This document shows positions 29,045-38,468 of a DNA stretch of 64,000 bases, in pieces. The stretch is taken from positions 1,240,001-1,304,000 of the forward strand of contig CP036279.1 in NCBI GenBank assembly GCA_007748055.1, in the 5' to 3' direction. How positions within the stretch are numbered: the first letter of the stretch is position 1; every line of letters begins with the position of its first letter. The stretch comes from Kolteria novifilia (GTDB taxonomy: Bacteria; Planctomycetota; Planctomycetia; Kolteriales; Kolteriaceae). A model generated the notes under the pieces. It worked only from the letters and a program-made list of their open reading frames with translations, was not told the DNA's origin and did no database searches. Position numbers and translations under genes: made by a program.

Positions 29045-29755
29045 AGTTCGCCGAATGACTGACGAGATCCACTTCATGAACGAGCGTTCGGGATCGGGCT
29101 TCGCATCGGCGGTACCGTCGGGTTGGGTGTTGGCCCATTCCGAGAACGAACCACTCGTCGCGTCCCTCGGCTGCGGGGCTCCGGTGTCGGGGCTTTGGTC
29201 CCGATCGTGATCGCGCGCGGATTCGTCGCTCGGCGCGACGGCCAGATGCTGCGAACTCGCCCACGTGGGCCGCTGACTCGACGGGGTCGACACGGCAGGG
29301 GCGAGTTCCCGCTCGATCTGCTCGGCCGACAACCAGTTCGAGTAGGCCCAATCGACGAACTCGGCATCGCCCGGTTCCTCGTGCTCCAACGCCGGGGCAT
29401 CCTTCGGCTTCAAGCCAAACGCCAACCAGTTCTCCGACTTGACCCATGGTTCGATCTGCGCCTTGGTAATATCCTTGGGAAGCTTATCTTCCCTCGCGAG
29501 CGCGGAGAGTTTCTTGAGTTCCTCCATTTGCTTGAGCGCGTCTCGCCCTTCCTCGGACTCCCGCAACTTCTCGACGGCCGTCGGATCCAGGTCGGGAATC
29601 TCGGCTTTCTTAAGGCCATCGACCATGTTGTCGATCATCTTGTCCAATTCGCCCGTCGCGTCGGCCAACTGATCCGGCCTCAGCATCCGCGACATTGCGA
29701 TTTTCATCTTCTCGATGCGCTCGATGGTGTCGATGTAGTTTTGAAGAGAGTCCAT
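29042..29755 (-). CDS. Unrecognised protein in vgrG gene cluster
   Basis: 237 residues; ATG 29755 with GGAAG upstream. Residues 1-120 are helical and charged (MDSLQNYIDTIERIEKMK, KLRESEEGRDALKQMEELKKL), followed by an aromatic segment (EFVDWAYSNWLSAEQIERELAP) and then a low-complexity Ser/Pro/Asp tail of about 85 residues ending SFMKWISSVIRRT. There is no leader and I recognise no family. It is the last gene of the minus-strand vgrG cluster, 43 bases after the previous one, so a VgrG adaptor, effector or chaperone role is possible but unproven. Its TAG stop coincides with a MITE end. Confidence 0.7.
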   Translation of the reverse strand: MDSLQNYIDTIERIEKMKIAMSRMLRPDQLADATGELDKMIDNMVDGLKKAEIPDLDPTAVEKLRESEEGRDALKQMEELKKLSALAREDKLPKDITKAQIEPWVKSENWLAFGLKPKDAPALEHEEPGDAEFVDWAYSNWLSAEQIERELAPAVSTPSSQRPTWASSQHLAVAPSDESARDHDRDQSPDTGAPQPRDATSGSFSEWANTQPDGTADAKPDPERSFMKWISSVIRRT

Positions 29756-29798
29756 GGCATCTTCCGCTAATTGATCCGACTCGTGTCTCTACTCGTAA

Positions 29799-30398
29799 TC
29801 ACTCGTGTTCGACTCCGGTGGTCGGCTTCTTCCATACGATCTTGCCTTGCGAGACATCGAGTCCGATCTTGATGAATCGTCGCTGGACGAGATCGACCTC
29901 CTCCCCTTCGAGAGTGGCGAGGTTGACCGCGGAGATCGCTCCCTCTTTCCTGAATTCCCGCTTGAGCGAGATAAGCGGTTCGGGGAGCGGCATGCTCGGA
30001 AATCCGGCGGCCCGAGCAAGCATCACCGGCGCCGAAATGGTGCCGACAATCCGGGTCAAGCGATGAACATACTCCCGGTGGAGTTCGGTCGGTTCGACGA
30101 CCCAGCGGAACGTCGCCGAGAAGGCTTTGCGGTCCCTTTCGTTCATCGATGCCGGAGGAGTAACGTCCGCGATACAGCAGCATCCCCACCAAATCGAATG
30201 GCGGACCGGCAACGCGTGGCCGATGAATTCGAGAGCGTCCTCCAGCAGTTGGGCGTGGAGAAGCTGTTCGATCAACTCGCCACAGCTCTGGCCTTCCTTC
30301 ACCATCGCCACCGCCGGTGGACTCAGCTTCGTGAACTCGCGTTCGGTCAACTCGGAGGCGGAGACGTAGTGGTCAATCGCCGGTTCAAGATCTTTCAA
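29799..30398 (-). CDS. DUF6931-like protein in vgrG cluster
   Basis: 199 residues using a TTG start at 30398, chosen because GGAGAAAGGA lies 7 bases before it; a TTG seven codons upstream lacks such a site. Recognisable segments are LIEQLLHAQLLEDALEFIGHALPVRHSIWWGCCC and AFSATFRWVVEPTELHREYVHRL, which resemble DUF6931 proteins found beside type VI secretion genes in other bacteria (from memory, not searched). The protein is predicted cytoplasmic and alpha-helical. It lies between vgrG1 and the 237-residue protein on the same strand, and I infer a helper role in loading or export of a VgrG-linked effector. Confidence 0.65.
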   Translation of the reverse strand: MKDLEPAIDHYVSASELTEREFTKLSPPAVAMVKEGQSCGELIEQLLHAQLLEDALEFIGHALPVRHSIWWGCCCIADVTPPASMNERDRKAFSATFRWVVEPTELHREYVHRLTRIVGTISAPVMLARAAGFPSMPLPEPLISLKREFRKEGAISAVNLATLEGEEVDLVQRRFIKIGLDVSQGKIVWKKPTTGVEHE

Positions 30399-30690
30399 CT
30401 TGGCGTCCTTTCTCCACAATCCGCCGAGCGGTGGGAGCCCGGTTGCGAACGGGCCTCCGGAATACTCTCGACAACCCTCGACGACTCCACACGTTGATCG
30501 TGCCTCTCCGCGCTGATCCGGGTCGCGATGGCTCGTACTCGTCTTGGTCCGCGTCGTTCACCAGCCCATGACGACCGCCTCCGGAGCGGGACGAGTCGTC
30601 CGCGAATGGTGCTCCACGGAACGTGCCGATCGAACGTATCGCGGCGCGAGCAACTCTCGTGGACGACGACTCGACCCTTCGTGCTCGCGA

Positions 30691-32961
30691 TCACTGTTGG
30701 TAACTGGCTCCCTGAGCGGCGTGGGCGCCCGCGACGGTGTTCTGGTCGAGTGTCAGCGATTCATGCTGCTGTCGATAGAACGACGCTATCATTTTGCGCT
30801 GGAGATGACTTTTGCAGTCGCTCACGAACTTACTTTCCGCACATAGGGCACCATAGCTGACATTGCCGTTGGCTGTCTCTGTGCTAGTGATGCAGCAAGC
30901 AACGCCGTTGAAGTTCTTCACATCGTACGCCGTGACGTTGAGTTCGAGGTCACACGCCGCGACGGTTACATCCAACTTGCCCGACGCCACCCACCCCAAG
31001 GGAAGATGCACCCCAACCGACGCTCCATGGGCGAACAGAGCATTGCCCGCGACGCTGGTAAGGCTCGAAGGAAGCATGGCGACGGTAGGCATGAGAAACT
31101 GACACAGGACGGGACGCTCGGCTTCAAGACATGCCGTTCCATGCACGGTGATGTTGGAATCTCCACCAACGCTCAACTTCGAGTCTCCCTTCACCATTAG
31201 TCGATAGTTGCCGTCACCTGCCGACTCGGTGCCGCCCATCACCTCGTCGACCTCCATCGCTCCATCGCCACCCGCTTCGGCGGAGGAAGATCCGTCGGTA
31301 GACGTCGAACCCACCTGAAGGACGAGATTGCCACCGGTGGCAATCTCATGGTTCCGCTCCGTCGATGTCGCCATGTCACCATCGGTGTGCCAGCTTACTT
31401 CCTCCGCTCCGCGACGCGTACGGAAAGAAAGGTGATTCCTCCTCTCCGGTGAGCGATGCCGAGATGGCCGCCAGATACCTTCCGTCTCGTGCATCGCCTC
31501 TCTGGCCACGGGGGGAAGGTGGGAGGCATTGTAAACGCTGCCGATAGCGACCGGCCGATCGGGATCGCCACGCAGGAACGTGACGATGACTTCTTCGCCG
31601 CGACGAGGTAGTTCGACGACTCCTTGGCCACGACCAGCCAAGGGCTGCGCGACACGTAGCCAGCACGACTCGGGATCCTCCCGACGGTCGAAGCGAAGGG
31701 CAACTTTCACGCGCGCGTCATCGGTGGTTGTGGACGAGACGTCGGCGACGTCGACGACCGCGGCGGTCATCACCCCACGAATCCGCGGCCGTGGGCGAGA
31801 GACGGTCATTCGGTAGGGAAGATCCCTGGGGATCGCTCGAAACCGGCAGCGGTAGGGCTTGGCGCTCCGATCGTCGTCAGCTTCAAACGGCAGCCGAACG
31901 CGGTGGTCGACTTCGGTGACGAAGTATTCGCCTGAGTGGCCTCCGGCTTGCGTGAGCCGAAACAAATAGCCGGGACGCAGCGAGGCGCAGTCACTGACTC
32001 CTTTCGCCTCGAGGGCTCGGGCGCACTCTCGTTCGATATCGATCTTGGCGTGCCGTTGGACTTGGTCCTCCATGCCGACGAGACCTTCCGGACGTGGACC
32101 GCCACCCTTTCCCAACCCCATGAATCGATGGGCGACCTCTTCATGAGTGGTGACCTCACAAGATCCCATGATGGACTGACCGAAGATCGCCTCTTCAGAT
32201 CCGAGTCCAATAGACGCCGGGGCCGAGGCGTCCGCGGTGAGCATCGCCGCGGACTTCTCACAATGGTAGTCCAACACCCTGGCTTTTCCGGGGACCAGCG
32301 ACTGCTGAACCTCCCACGACATGATCGAGGGACGATCCGGCCGGCTCCCCAAGAGAAGATCATCGCAAGAGGGGAGTAGAGGAGCGAGCCGCGACGATTC
32401 CGCGACAACCAGTTCCGTCTTGCCCTCGCGATGATCGAAGTAGCAATAGCAACCTTCCTCGGAGAGCAATCGCTGAACGTAGTGCCATGGAGATTCCGCG
32501 TAGCGCACGGAGAACTCGCGCGGGGGACGTGGGCCGACCTGATCGACGCGACAAGAAAACCCAGCGAACTCGGCGGCAATAATCTGCTGGAGCGTCCGCT
32601 CTTGATGGACTCGGTATCCTGCTTGGGCGTGCTCCGACAGTAGATAGTGCCTGGGAACGAGAGTCGCTTCGAAGCACTCGTTCACAGAGGTCCGACCGAC
32701 ACGAGCCACTTTCGAAACGAGTCCCTGAAGACGCTTCGGCGGCTGCCCGGAAACGTCGAGGGTGATCGTGACGTGGGTGGCGAGCATTTCCTCGATGTCG
32801 ACGTTCCGATCTCGCGCGGCATGAAGTTCCAAGCGGTAGAGAAAGCACTCCCCGATCCGTTCGCGGCCACGAACACCGTGGAGTCGCAGACCCGCGATGG
32901 GCGATTCGATCTCGAGGGCGACATGAGGTCGGCGAAGCGACTTCTGATCAGTGGTGGCCAC
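30691..32961 (-). CDS. vgrG: VgrG-like type VI secretion spike protein (copy 1)
   Basis: 756 residues. The GTG start at 32961 follows AGGAGA at 7 bases. Residues 20-370 are the gp27-like region (LRLHGVRGRERIGECFLYRLEL; FSVRYAESPWHYVQRLLSEEGCYCYF), and residues 410-485 the gp5 OB fold (VALRFDRREDPESCWLRVAQP, GEEVIVTFLRGDPDRPVAIGSVYN). From about 490 a 265-residue extension follows that lacks the usual beta-helix repeats; it begins with Ser/Gly/Glu-rich linker and has a Cys-bearing C-terminal domain (NVTAYDVKNFNGVACCITS). VgrG trimers tip the type VI injector; the extension may be an effector or an adaptor platform. No T6SS core genes are in the window. Confidence 0.9.
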   Translation of the reverse strand: MATTDQKSLRRPHVALEIESPIAGLRLHGVRGRERIGECFLYRLELHAARDRNVDIEEMLATHVTITLDVSGQPPKRLQGLVSKVARVGRTSVNECFEATLVPRHYLLSEHAQAGYRVHQERTLQQIIAAEFAGFSCRVDQVGPRPPREFSVRYAESPWHYVQRLLSEEGCYCYFDHREGKTELVVAESSRLAPLLPSCDDLLLGSRPDRPSIMSWEVQQSLVPGKARVLDYHCEKSAAMLTADASAPASIGLGSEEAIFGQSIMGSCEVTTHEEVAHRFMGLGKGGGPRPEGLVGMEDQVQRHAKIDIERECARALEAKGVSDCASLRPGYLFRLTQAGGHSGEYFVTEVDHRVRLPFEADDDRSAKPYRCRFRAIPRDLPYRMTVSRPRPRIRGVMTAAVVDVADVSSTTTDDARVKVALRFDRREDPESCWLRVAQPLAGRGQGVVELPRRGEEVIVTFLRGDPDRPVAIGSVYNASHLPPVAREAMHETEGIWRPSRHRSPERRNHLSFRTRRGAEEVSWHTDGDMATSTERNHEIATGGNLVLQVGSTSTDGSSSAEAGGDGAMEVDEVMGGTESAGDGNYRLMVKGDSKLSVGGDSNITVHGTACLEAERPVLCQFLMPTVAMLPSSLTSVAGNALFAHGASVGVHLPLGWVASGKLDVTVAACDLELNVTAYDVKNFNGVACCITSTETANGNVSYGALCAESKFVSDCKSHLQRKMIASFYRQQHESLTLDQNTVAGAHAAQGASYQQ

Positions 32962-33303
32962 CGGTAAATCTCCTGTGAGAGTGATCGTACCAACAGGTCG
33001 GCCAGCTTCGATGTGTCGCTCGACCGATCCTACCTCGGAACCACCGTGCCGCGCCCATCGCCGGCCTCGGGGCGGCTCACCGCCAACCTCTTACCTTTGC
33101 CCGACCAACAGCCATTGCCACCCGGCATCTTCACCGATGCGCCCACCTCTGTTCGCCTCGGCCTTCGCCGCAAGCTTTCCGTCTCACCTTTGAACGCCCC
33201 TTCGACAGCCCGTTGAACTTGACTGTCAGAGAAGGCGATGGCTTTCGCTGTTCGCATCGGCGCCGACGATCGACGTCATGCCGAGGCCGCTCCGCCAGTT
33301 CGT
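32962..33303. other. Spacer of 342 bp between vgrG copies
   Basis: A 75-codon minus-strand frame (33030-33257) begins MRTAKAIAFSDSQVQRAVEGAFKG but turns Arg-rich and lacks a ribosome site, so I do not call it a gene. Nothing else seen. Confidence 0.35.
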
Positions 33304-35529
33304 CTACTCATGAACGCTGCTTCCGAACACGAGGTTGCAGGTGCTCGCCTCTTGCGTGGCGACCGCGACTCGCTGTCGTTGTTGACCGATTGTGTTCGAA
33401 CAGTCTTCAGTGACGTCGAATTCAAACCTTCCATTGATATTGCACCTGACGATTCCGTTCTCAAACTCGATGACATGCACCAGCATGTCCACGTACGCAT
33501 GCGTGAACCTCGGTCCCCCATGCGTACTCCGTATCATCGCGGCAACTTGCAAGTATTGGATCGAAGAGATACCGCACACGATCTGTAGGGAACCGAGCGG
33601 GAGGCATACACGTGTGGACAGGACGTCGATCTGCGTCCAAGAGGCCCCCGCGACCGTCAATGACGAGTTCGTCAAGACGACGGGACCATAGCCAATCCAT
33701 TCCGTCATCCCATCCACGCGAAGCGTGAAGTAGCCGGAGATGTAGCTGCGAAGTGGTCCGAGGACATCCTTATCGAATGATCCGGAGACATCGACGCTGT
33801 ACTGGGGAGCACCGTCGTCTCCTTCGGTGACAGCACCGGTTTGATTCGGTTCGCGAGAGATGCCGGACAGGTCGCCGACGACGATGCTACAATCATTCCC
33901 GGTCTCGAGGAGGCAGTCGTTGCGTGACGTCCATGCCATGTCCCTGATCGCCGCGAGATACGATGTTCCTTCCATCGAAGCATCATCGATCAACCAGTGG
34001 CTGACGCTCTCGCTGGTCCCACCCTGGGAACGGACGGCGATGGAACTATGGTCGCGGTGGCGGCGACGGTCACCGGCGGGCATCCGCCCGTCATTGTAGA
34101 GAGAGGCGACAACGAGAGGACGATCGGGGTCGCCATCCTCGAAGGCCACCACGACTTCGTCCCCTTGCCGAGGAAGCCAAGCGTGCCCAAACTGGGTCCC
34201 GGCAGAGGGCTGCAGCACGCGAATCCAACTCGACATCCCCTCGGGCCGTTCGTCCCAATGAAATCGAACCAAGACCGAACCATGCTCGTTGTTGGTTACG
34301 TCGTGTTGGGGCATGCCGACCACCGTTGCCGTCTCCACCCCAGGAACGAAAGGTACCGGCTCGCGAGTCGGGGCCCGATAGGGAAGATCGATCGGCAGGC
34401 ACTCGAAGTCACAGCGATAGACGGACGCCCGATGCCGCAGTCCCGCCAGCGGAGCCGCCGCCTCGACTCGCTGCTTGATCGACGTCACGAAGTAGCGTCC
34501 CACTCTACCATCGGCATCGCGGATCTCGACCGCGTGGCCGGGCCGCAGCGTCGCGCAATCGGTTCGCCCTCTCGCCAGAAACCCTTGGGCCGTTCGCTGC
34601 TGTAACCGCACATCGACGCGACGTCGCGCTTCGGCGTCAAGGTCGTCCTCGGCAGCCTCACCCAAGGCACCACTAAACCCGAACCGCGTGAATCGCTGAG
34701 ACAAAAACTCGGCCGTCCCGACACTCGCTTCGTTCATGCACGGAACATCGAGCCGTACGGGCCGAGTACCACCCTGGATAACTGAGCGGAACTCCGCCTC
34801 GGCGTCGACATCGAGCGAAAACCGCTCCGAGTCTCGGTCCACGATGCCACACTTGTAAGGCACCAACCGTTGCCTCTCCTTCCAACGCAGCAGCCTGGGG
34901 ACGCCGGGCTGTCCCCGCTCGGAAAGGCTTGTCGCGAGGGGGGCCTTCGGGGAAGAGTCGGCGAGACAAACCGTGACGCGGTCTCCCTTCGAAAGGAAGT
35001 AATAGTACGCTCCCTCCTCGGTGAGTCGGCGCTCTAGGTGGGACCAATCGCTTTCATCGTATTGCACGGCGAGATGGTAGGGATAGCTCCCCTCCTCGAA
35101 GTCGATCGTCGAGTCGAAGCCGCGCAGGCACTCGCCGACAATCCCCGCGAGGTTTGTCGCCTGAAAGAGCCGGCATCGCCGATTGCGCGACAGAGGATAG
35201 ACGTTGGGCGACAGCGTCAAACCATAGAGAACATGTTCTTCCGACATCCCTCCGGCGGCCTCGAAGGTCCGATCGTGAAGCGAGACGCGCACGGACGAGA
35301 TGATTCCCCCGATCGTTCGCGGCTCTTGCCCCTCGACGGCGATTTCCACGGTGAGGTCCTCACCAAGGAGGGACCGTATCCGCCCTTCGGCATCCCGTGG
35401 CGCACACGCCTCGAGTTCGTACTCGTACAACGCCGACACTCGCTCTCCGCCTCGGAGGGACAAGACCGTCAGTTCCTGGTCGCCTCCACGCGAACGCGCG
35501 GTGAGCGTCAGCCGTGTTTCCGAAGACAA
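33304..35529 (-). CDS. vgrG: VgrG-like type VI secretion spike protein (copy 2)
   Basis: 741 residues if translation starts at TTG 35529, which has GGGAGG 8 bases before it; GTG at 35553 is in frame but has no site. It has the gp27-like region (RVSALYEYELEACAP; AVQYDESDWSHLERRLTEEG) and a gp5 OB fold (VRFHWDERPEGMSSWIRVLQP, GDEVVVAFEDGDPDRPLVVASLYN) to about residue 485. The 255-residue C-terminal extension differs from those of copies 1 and 3 (VDVSGSFDKDVLGPLRSYISG, ending in TCNLVFGSSVHE), with no recognised toxin domain. Sequence similarity between copies is mainly in the N-terminal two thirds. Confidence 0.88.
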   Translation of the reverse strand: MSSETRLTLTARSRGGDQELTVLSLRGGERVSALYEYELEACAPRDAEGRIRSLLGEDLTVEIAVEGQEPRTIGGIISSVRVSLHDRTFEAAGGMSEEHVLYGLTLSPNVYPLSRNRRCRLFQATNLAGIVGECLRGFDSTIDFEEGSYPYHLAVQYDESDWSHLERRLTEEGAYYYFLSKGDRVTVCLADSSPKAPLATSLSERGQPGVPRLLRWKERQRLVPYKCGIVDRDSERFSLDVDAEAEFRSVIQGGTRPVRLDVPCMNEASVGTAEFLSQRFTRFGFSGALGEAAEDDLDAEARRRVDVRLQQRTAQGFLARGRTDCATLRPGHAVEIRDADGRVGRYFVTSIKQRVEAAAPLAGLRHRASVYRCDFECLPIDLPYRAPTREPVPFVPGVETATVVGMPQHDVTNNEHGSVLVRFHWDERPEGMSSWIRVLQPSAGTQFGHAWLPRQGDEVVVAFEDGDPDRPLVVASLYNDGRMPAGDRRRHRDHSSIAVRSQGGTSESVSHWLIDDASMEGTSYLAAIRDMAWTSRNDCLLETGNDCSIVVGDLSGISREPNQTGAVTEGDDGAPQYSVDVSGSFDKDVLGPLRSYISGYFTLRVDGMTEWIGYGPVVLTNSSLTVAGASWTQIDVLSTRVCLPLGSLQIVCGISSIQYLQVAAMIRSTHGGPRFTHAYVDMLVHVIEFENGIVRCNINGRFEFDVTEDCSNTIGQQRQRVAVATQEASTCNLVFGSSVHE

Positions 35530-35654
35530 TAGTCCGACCTCCCAGGGTGACACACTTCGGCGTCATGCGACTTGCGAAGGAACTACCGACAACATCGTTG
35601 GACGCGCGATGACCCAAGTCCCCTTCCTTGAACGACACAGGTCATTGGTCGCCC

Positions 35655-35832
35655 CAACAACCCCTCTTACGATAAACCCTTGACCGAAGTCAGTTCTTCC
35701 GATCAATCTCCGCGTCGAGCAATGCTCGCGAACGTCGCGACAAGTCGACGCCTTCACTCGCGATCCTCTCCTTTTAGCCTCGACCAACATTCTTCGCTAC
35801 CACCTTGGTTTGCTTGAACCTACGGGCTGTTG
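35655..35832. mobile_element. MITE-like element, family B (copy B2, diverged)
   Basis: Read on the minus strand it starts CCAACAGCCCGTAGGTTCAAG and contains AATGTTGGTCGAGGC, AAAAGGAGAGGATCGCG and GGAGATTGATCGG in the order found in the other family B copies. Ends are approximate. It lies upstream of vgrG copy 2, between the two vgrG genes. Confidence 0.55.
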
Positions 35833-35843
35833 GATCGAGTTCC

Positions 35844-36072
35844 TAGGATTCGTCTGAAGAGTAGATCGTCGGTCCGAGGCTCAGCGAGTTGGTGCGGGAC
35901 GAGAATGGAAGCCAAGACCGCCAAGGTCTTGGCGTCCATGACTCAATGGCGAATCCGCTGGATAGGACAAGGGCGCCAAGCTGCCTTGTAAGGCTGGGCC
36001 TGTTGCAACCCGACAAAGTCCCGCGCCGACGTAGCTGGCCGAAGCCAGAGCCGACTTTTGAGACGGAGCTTA
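35844..36072. mobile_element. MITE-like element, family A (copy A1)
   Basis: 229 bp with TA at each edge. On the minus strand it starts TAAGCTCCGTCTCAAAAG and runs TCGGCTCTGGCTTCGG, GCGGGACTTTGTCGGG, then, near the other end, CTGAGCCTCGGACCGACGAT. These match copy A2 at 38300-38463 almost base for base. Its outer TAA is the stop codon of vgrG copy 3. Confidence 0.8.
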
Positions 36073-38253
36073 GTTGTGATAGACGGCCCCTCTGTTTCTT
36101 GTCAAATTCTTCGCCGCGATACACAGCGTCGACAACCAGATGCGAGAGCAATCCTGAGCTGTCTCTGAGAGCCAGTGACGGTGGACTTGCCGGTAGAATC
36201 CCGTCCTGACTTCCGACCAGGTGAGTTCTTCATTGGTCTTCACGCAACGGTAGGGAAAGTACCGGAAGCTGATGTAGCTGCAGTCCCATGAGGCGAGGGT
36301 CACTCTCAAGGTGTAGAAGAACTGGCCAAGGATGACTTCGATTCGGGCACCGCCGAGTACCAAACGCGTGTCCAAACCATGGACGTAGGTGACGACCGGG
36401 CTGACCAAGACCGCGGGGCAAGCCATGGCAAAGGTGACGGTCTGGTATCCGTAGAGGAAGGCCACTCCCTTCGTCAACACGTTCAAGTTGCCCGCGATGG
36501 AGACATGCCGGTCTCCGGCGATCGTTTCGAGCGCCTCCCCCGCGACATTGATCTTGAAGTGACCCTGCCCGCTACCGGAGTCCCCATCGGATGCGGGGAT
36601 TTCGGTGTCGTCGACGTCGTAGCCAATCTTGAGCGACAGATTGCCGCCAGCGCCGAGTTGGAGATCTCCATCGGATGTGATCCGCGCGTCCCGCGCCGAG
36701 GCCAGCGTCACCTTCTCCCGTCCGGCGGCGTTGTCGAAGGTGAAGCGACTGGTCTCCTGTCGCGTTCCCCCTTGTGATCGGACCCAGTATCCCTGCACGT
36801 GGCGGTGGGTTTCCCGACTCTCCGGCGGCAGACGGCTCGCGCTGTAGAGGGATCCCAAGACGAGCGGCCGCTCCGGGTGTCCCTCCTCGAAGGCAACGAC
36901 CACCTCGTGACCCGCTCGTGGAAGAAAGAAGTCACCGATCCCTCCGCCCGCGCGTGCCTGGCGATGACGAATCCATGGTGAGTGTATGCCCAGCTCCTTG
37001 TCCCAAGGAAACCGGACCTTGACCGAACCAAGGTCGTCGCAGGAGATCTCTTGTGAATCGAAGGTCACAACGTCGCCCGTCGCGACGCCGCGGCAGCGTG
37101 GCCGATCGACCTTGGGACGTGGTCTCCAAGGAAGCGTGGCCGGCCGGCAGGTGAACTTGCAGGTGTACGCGCGAGCCTTCCAGCCGTCGGATCCCTCAAG
37201 CACGACTCTTGCTCCGTGCTTGATCGACATGATGACGTAACGCCCCGAGTCGGCCCCGGCATCGCTCAACTGGAACCCATAGCCGGGCCGCATGCCGGAG
37301 AAGTTCGTCCGCGCCCGCGCCCTGATCGCTCGCCCCACTTCCTGCTCGAGGCGGAATCGCGCCTGCCTCTCCTTCTCCGAGAGCAATCCGTCGAGCCCGC
37401 CACCATCCTGTCGACCTTGGCGATCGACGGCTCGGTATCGCTGCGCGAAGGATTCTCGCGCCTCGAGCGTGCATTCGTCAAGCGCTCCGTAGCGCAAGCT
37501 CGTCTGTCGGCAGCCGGCCATGATCCTTGGAGTCGCCTCCGCGGTGAACGATAGGTCGGCTTGGGGTGATTCATGGTGATAGTCGTCGTTTCGCACCTTC
37601 CACGGAGTGATCTCCTGAGACGATTTCCATTTCCACACATGAGGCTCGACACCCTGAAGACGCGACGGGAGCTCGTCGACGCCGGACACCAGCGGGGCGT
37701 GGAGCCAGTTGTCGGCGAACACGAGTCGGCAACGGCCGCCCTCGTCGGCGAAGTAGTAGTGGCACCCTTCCTGGCGGGCGAGTCGCGCGAGGTGACTCCA
37801 GCTACTCTCGGCATACTTCACCGTGTAGTCCTGGGCGAGATGCTCTTCGCGAAACTCGCAACGGTAGGGGTACTCTTTCAGGTATGCCTCGAAGACCTGC
37901 TCGAGACTCACCTCGGAGAACGCACGATAGCCAACATCGACATCGAGCAAGGCCACCGAGGGAACAAGGCGCGCTTCATAAAAGACGTATCGTGGATTGG
38001 ATCCGACGCGCGCAATCTCCGAGACGATTCCGGAGATTCTGCGTGGGGACTGTTCGTCGACGACGACGGTGACCGTGACCTCTCGCCCAAGGATGCTCTC
38101 GAAACGGAGCTCTTGACCAGACGGCATGCATAGATCGAGAGTGTAGTCGAAGAGTTCCGAGACCGCTTCACGCCCCTCAAAGCCATAGAGGCGAAGAGCG
38201 CCGCAGTCGGCTGGCAGATCGATATCGAGCTTCAATGAGCAGGTGTCGGCCAT
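36070..38253 (-). CDS. vgrG: VgrG-like type VI secretion spike protein (copy 3)
   Basis: 727 residues, ATG 38253 with ACAGG upstream. The gp27-like part (LRLYGFEGREAVSELFDYTLDL; YTVKYAESSWSHLARLARQEG) and gp5 OB fold (VKVRFPWDKELGIHSPWIRHRQ, GHEVVVAFEEGHPERPLVLGSLYS) end near residue 478. A 250-residue extension follows: KINVAGEALETIAGDRHVSI, then a hydrophobic-aromatic domain rich in Tyr, Trp and Cys (LASWDCSYISFRYFPYRC). Its stop TAA falls on the end of MITE copy A1, and copy A2 lies 46 bases upstream of its ATG, so this gene is enclosed by two related, oppositely oriented repeats. Confidence 0.9.
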   Translation of the reverse strand: MADTCSLKLDIDLPADCGALRLYGFEGREAVSELFDYTLDLCMPSGQELRFESILGREVTVTVVVDEQSPRRISGIVSEIARVGSNPRYVFYEARLVPSVALLDVDVGYRAFSEVSLEQVFEAYLKEYPYRCEFREEHLAQDYTVKYAESSWSHLARLARQEGCHYYFADEGGRCRLVFADNWLHAPLVSGVDELPSRLQGVEPHVWKWKSSQEITPWKVRNDDYHHESPQADLSFTAEATPRIMAGCRQTSLRYGALDECTLEARESFAQRYRAVDRQGRQDGGGLDGLLSEKERQARFRLEQEVGRAIRARARTNFSGMRPGYGFQLSDAGADSGRYVIMSIKHGARVVLEGSDGWKARAYTCKFTCRPATLPWRPRPKVDRPRCRGVATGDVVTFDSQEISCDDLGSVKVRFPWDKELGIHSPWIRHRQARAGGGIGDFFLPRAGHEVVVAFEEGHPERPLVLGSLYSASRLPPESRETHRHVQGYWVRSQGGTRQETSRFTFDNAAGREKVTLASARDARITSDGDLQLGAGGNLSLKIGYDVDDTEIPASDGDSGSGQGHFKINVAGEALETIAGDRHVSIAGNLNVLTKGVAFLYGYQTVTFAMACPAVLVSPVVTYVHGLDTRLVLGGARIEVILGQFFYTLRVTLASWDCSYISFRYFPYRCVKTNEELTWSEVRTGFYRQVHRHWLSETAQDCSRIWLSTLCIAAKNLTRNRGAVYHN

Positions 38254-38299
38254 GGCGACCTGTCCCCACGAAATGGATTCTTGATTTGCCCAAGAACAC

Positions 38300-38463
38300 T
38301 AGGCTCCGTCTCAAAACTCGGCTCTGGCTTCGACTCGCTGCATCGGCACGGGACTTTGTCGAGCTGCATCGACGAATCCCGCGGATTCGCCTGCTTCGCC
38401 CTCCTCGACCCGCACCGATTGGCTGAGCCTCGGGCCGACGACCTACTTTTGAAACGAAGCCTA
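38300..38463. mobile_element. MITE-like element, family A (copy A2)
   Basis: 164 bp between TA dinucleotides. Inverted ends: GGCTCCGTCTCAAAACTCGG and, at right, CTACTTTTGAAACGAAGCC. The middle contains the core CGACGAATCCCGCGGATTCG that is also seen in family B. Its right TA is shared with the left end of the IS630 element. Confidence 0.85.
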
Positions 38464-38468
38464 GTGCA

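Noticed and set aside
30395-30694. 99-codon minus frame between vgrG copy 1 and the DUF6931-like gene
   Set aside because: Low-complexity Arg/Ser composition, no ribosome site, and overlap with the flanking genes.
32990-33225. Possible additional family B repeat (ACCAACAGG and GACAGCCCGTTGAACTT)
   Set aside because: The two end-like motifs are in the same orientation and the inner core is absent.
33030-33257. 75-codon frame between vgrG copies 1 and 2
   Set aside because: Arg-rich composition and no ribosome site; similar open frames occur on the other strand.
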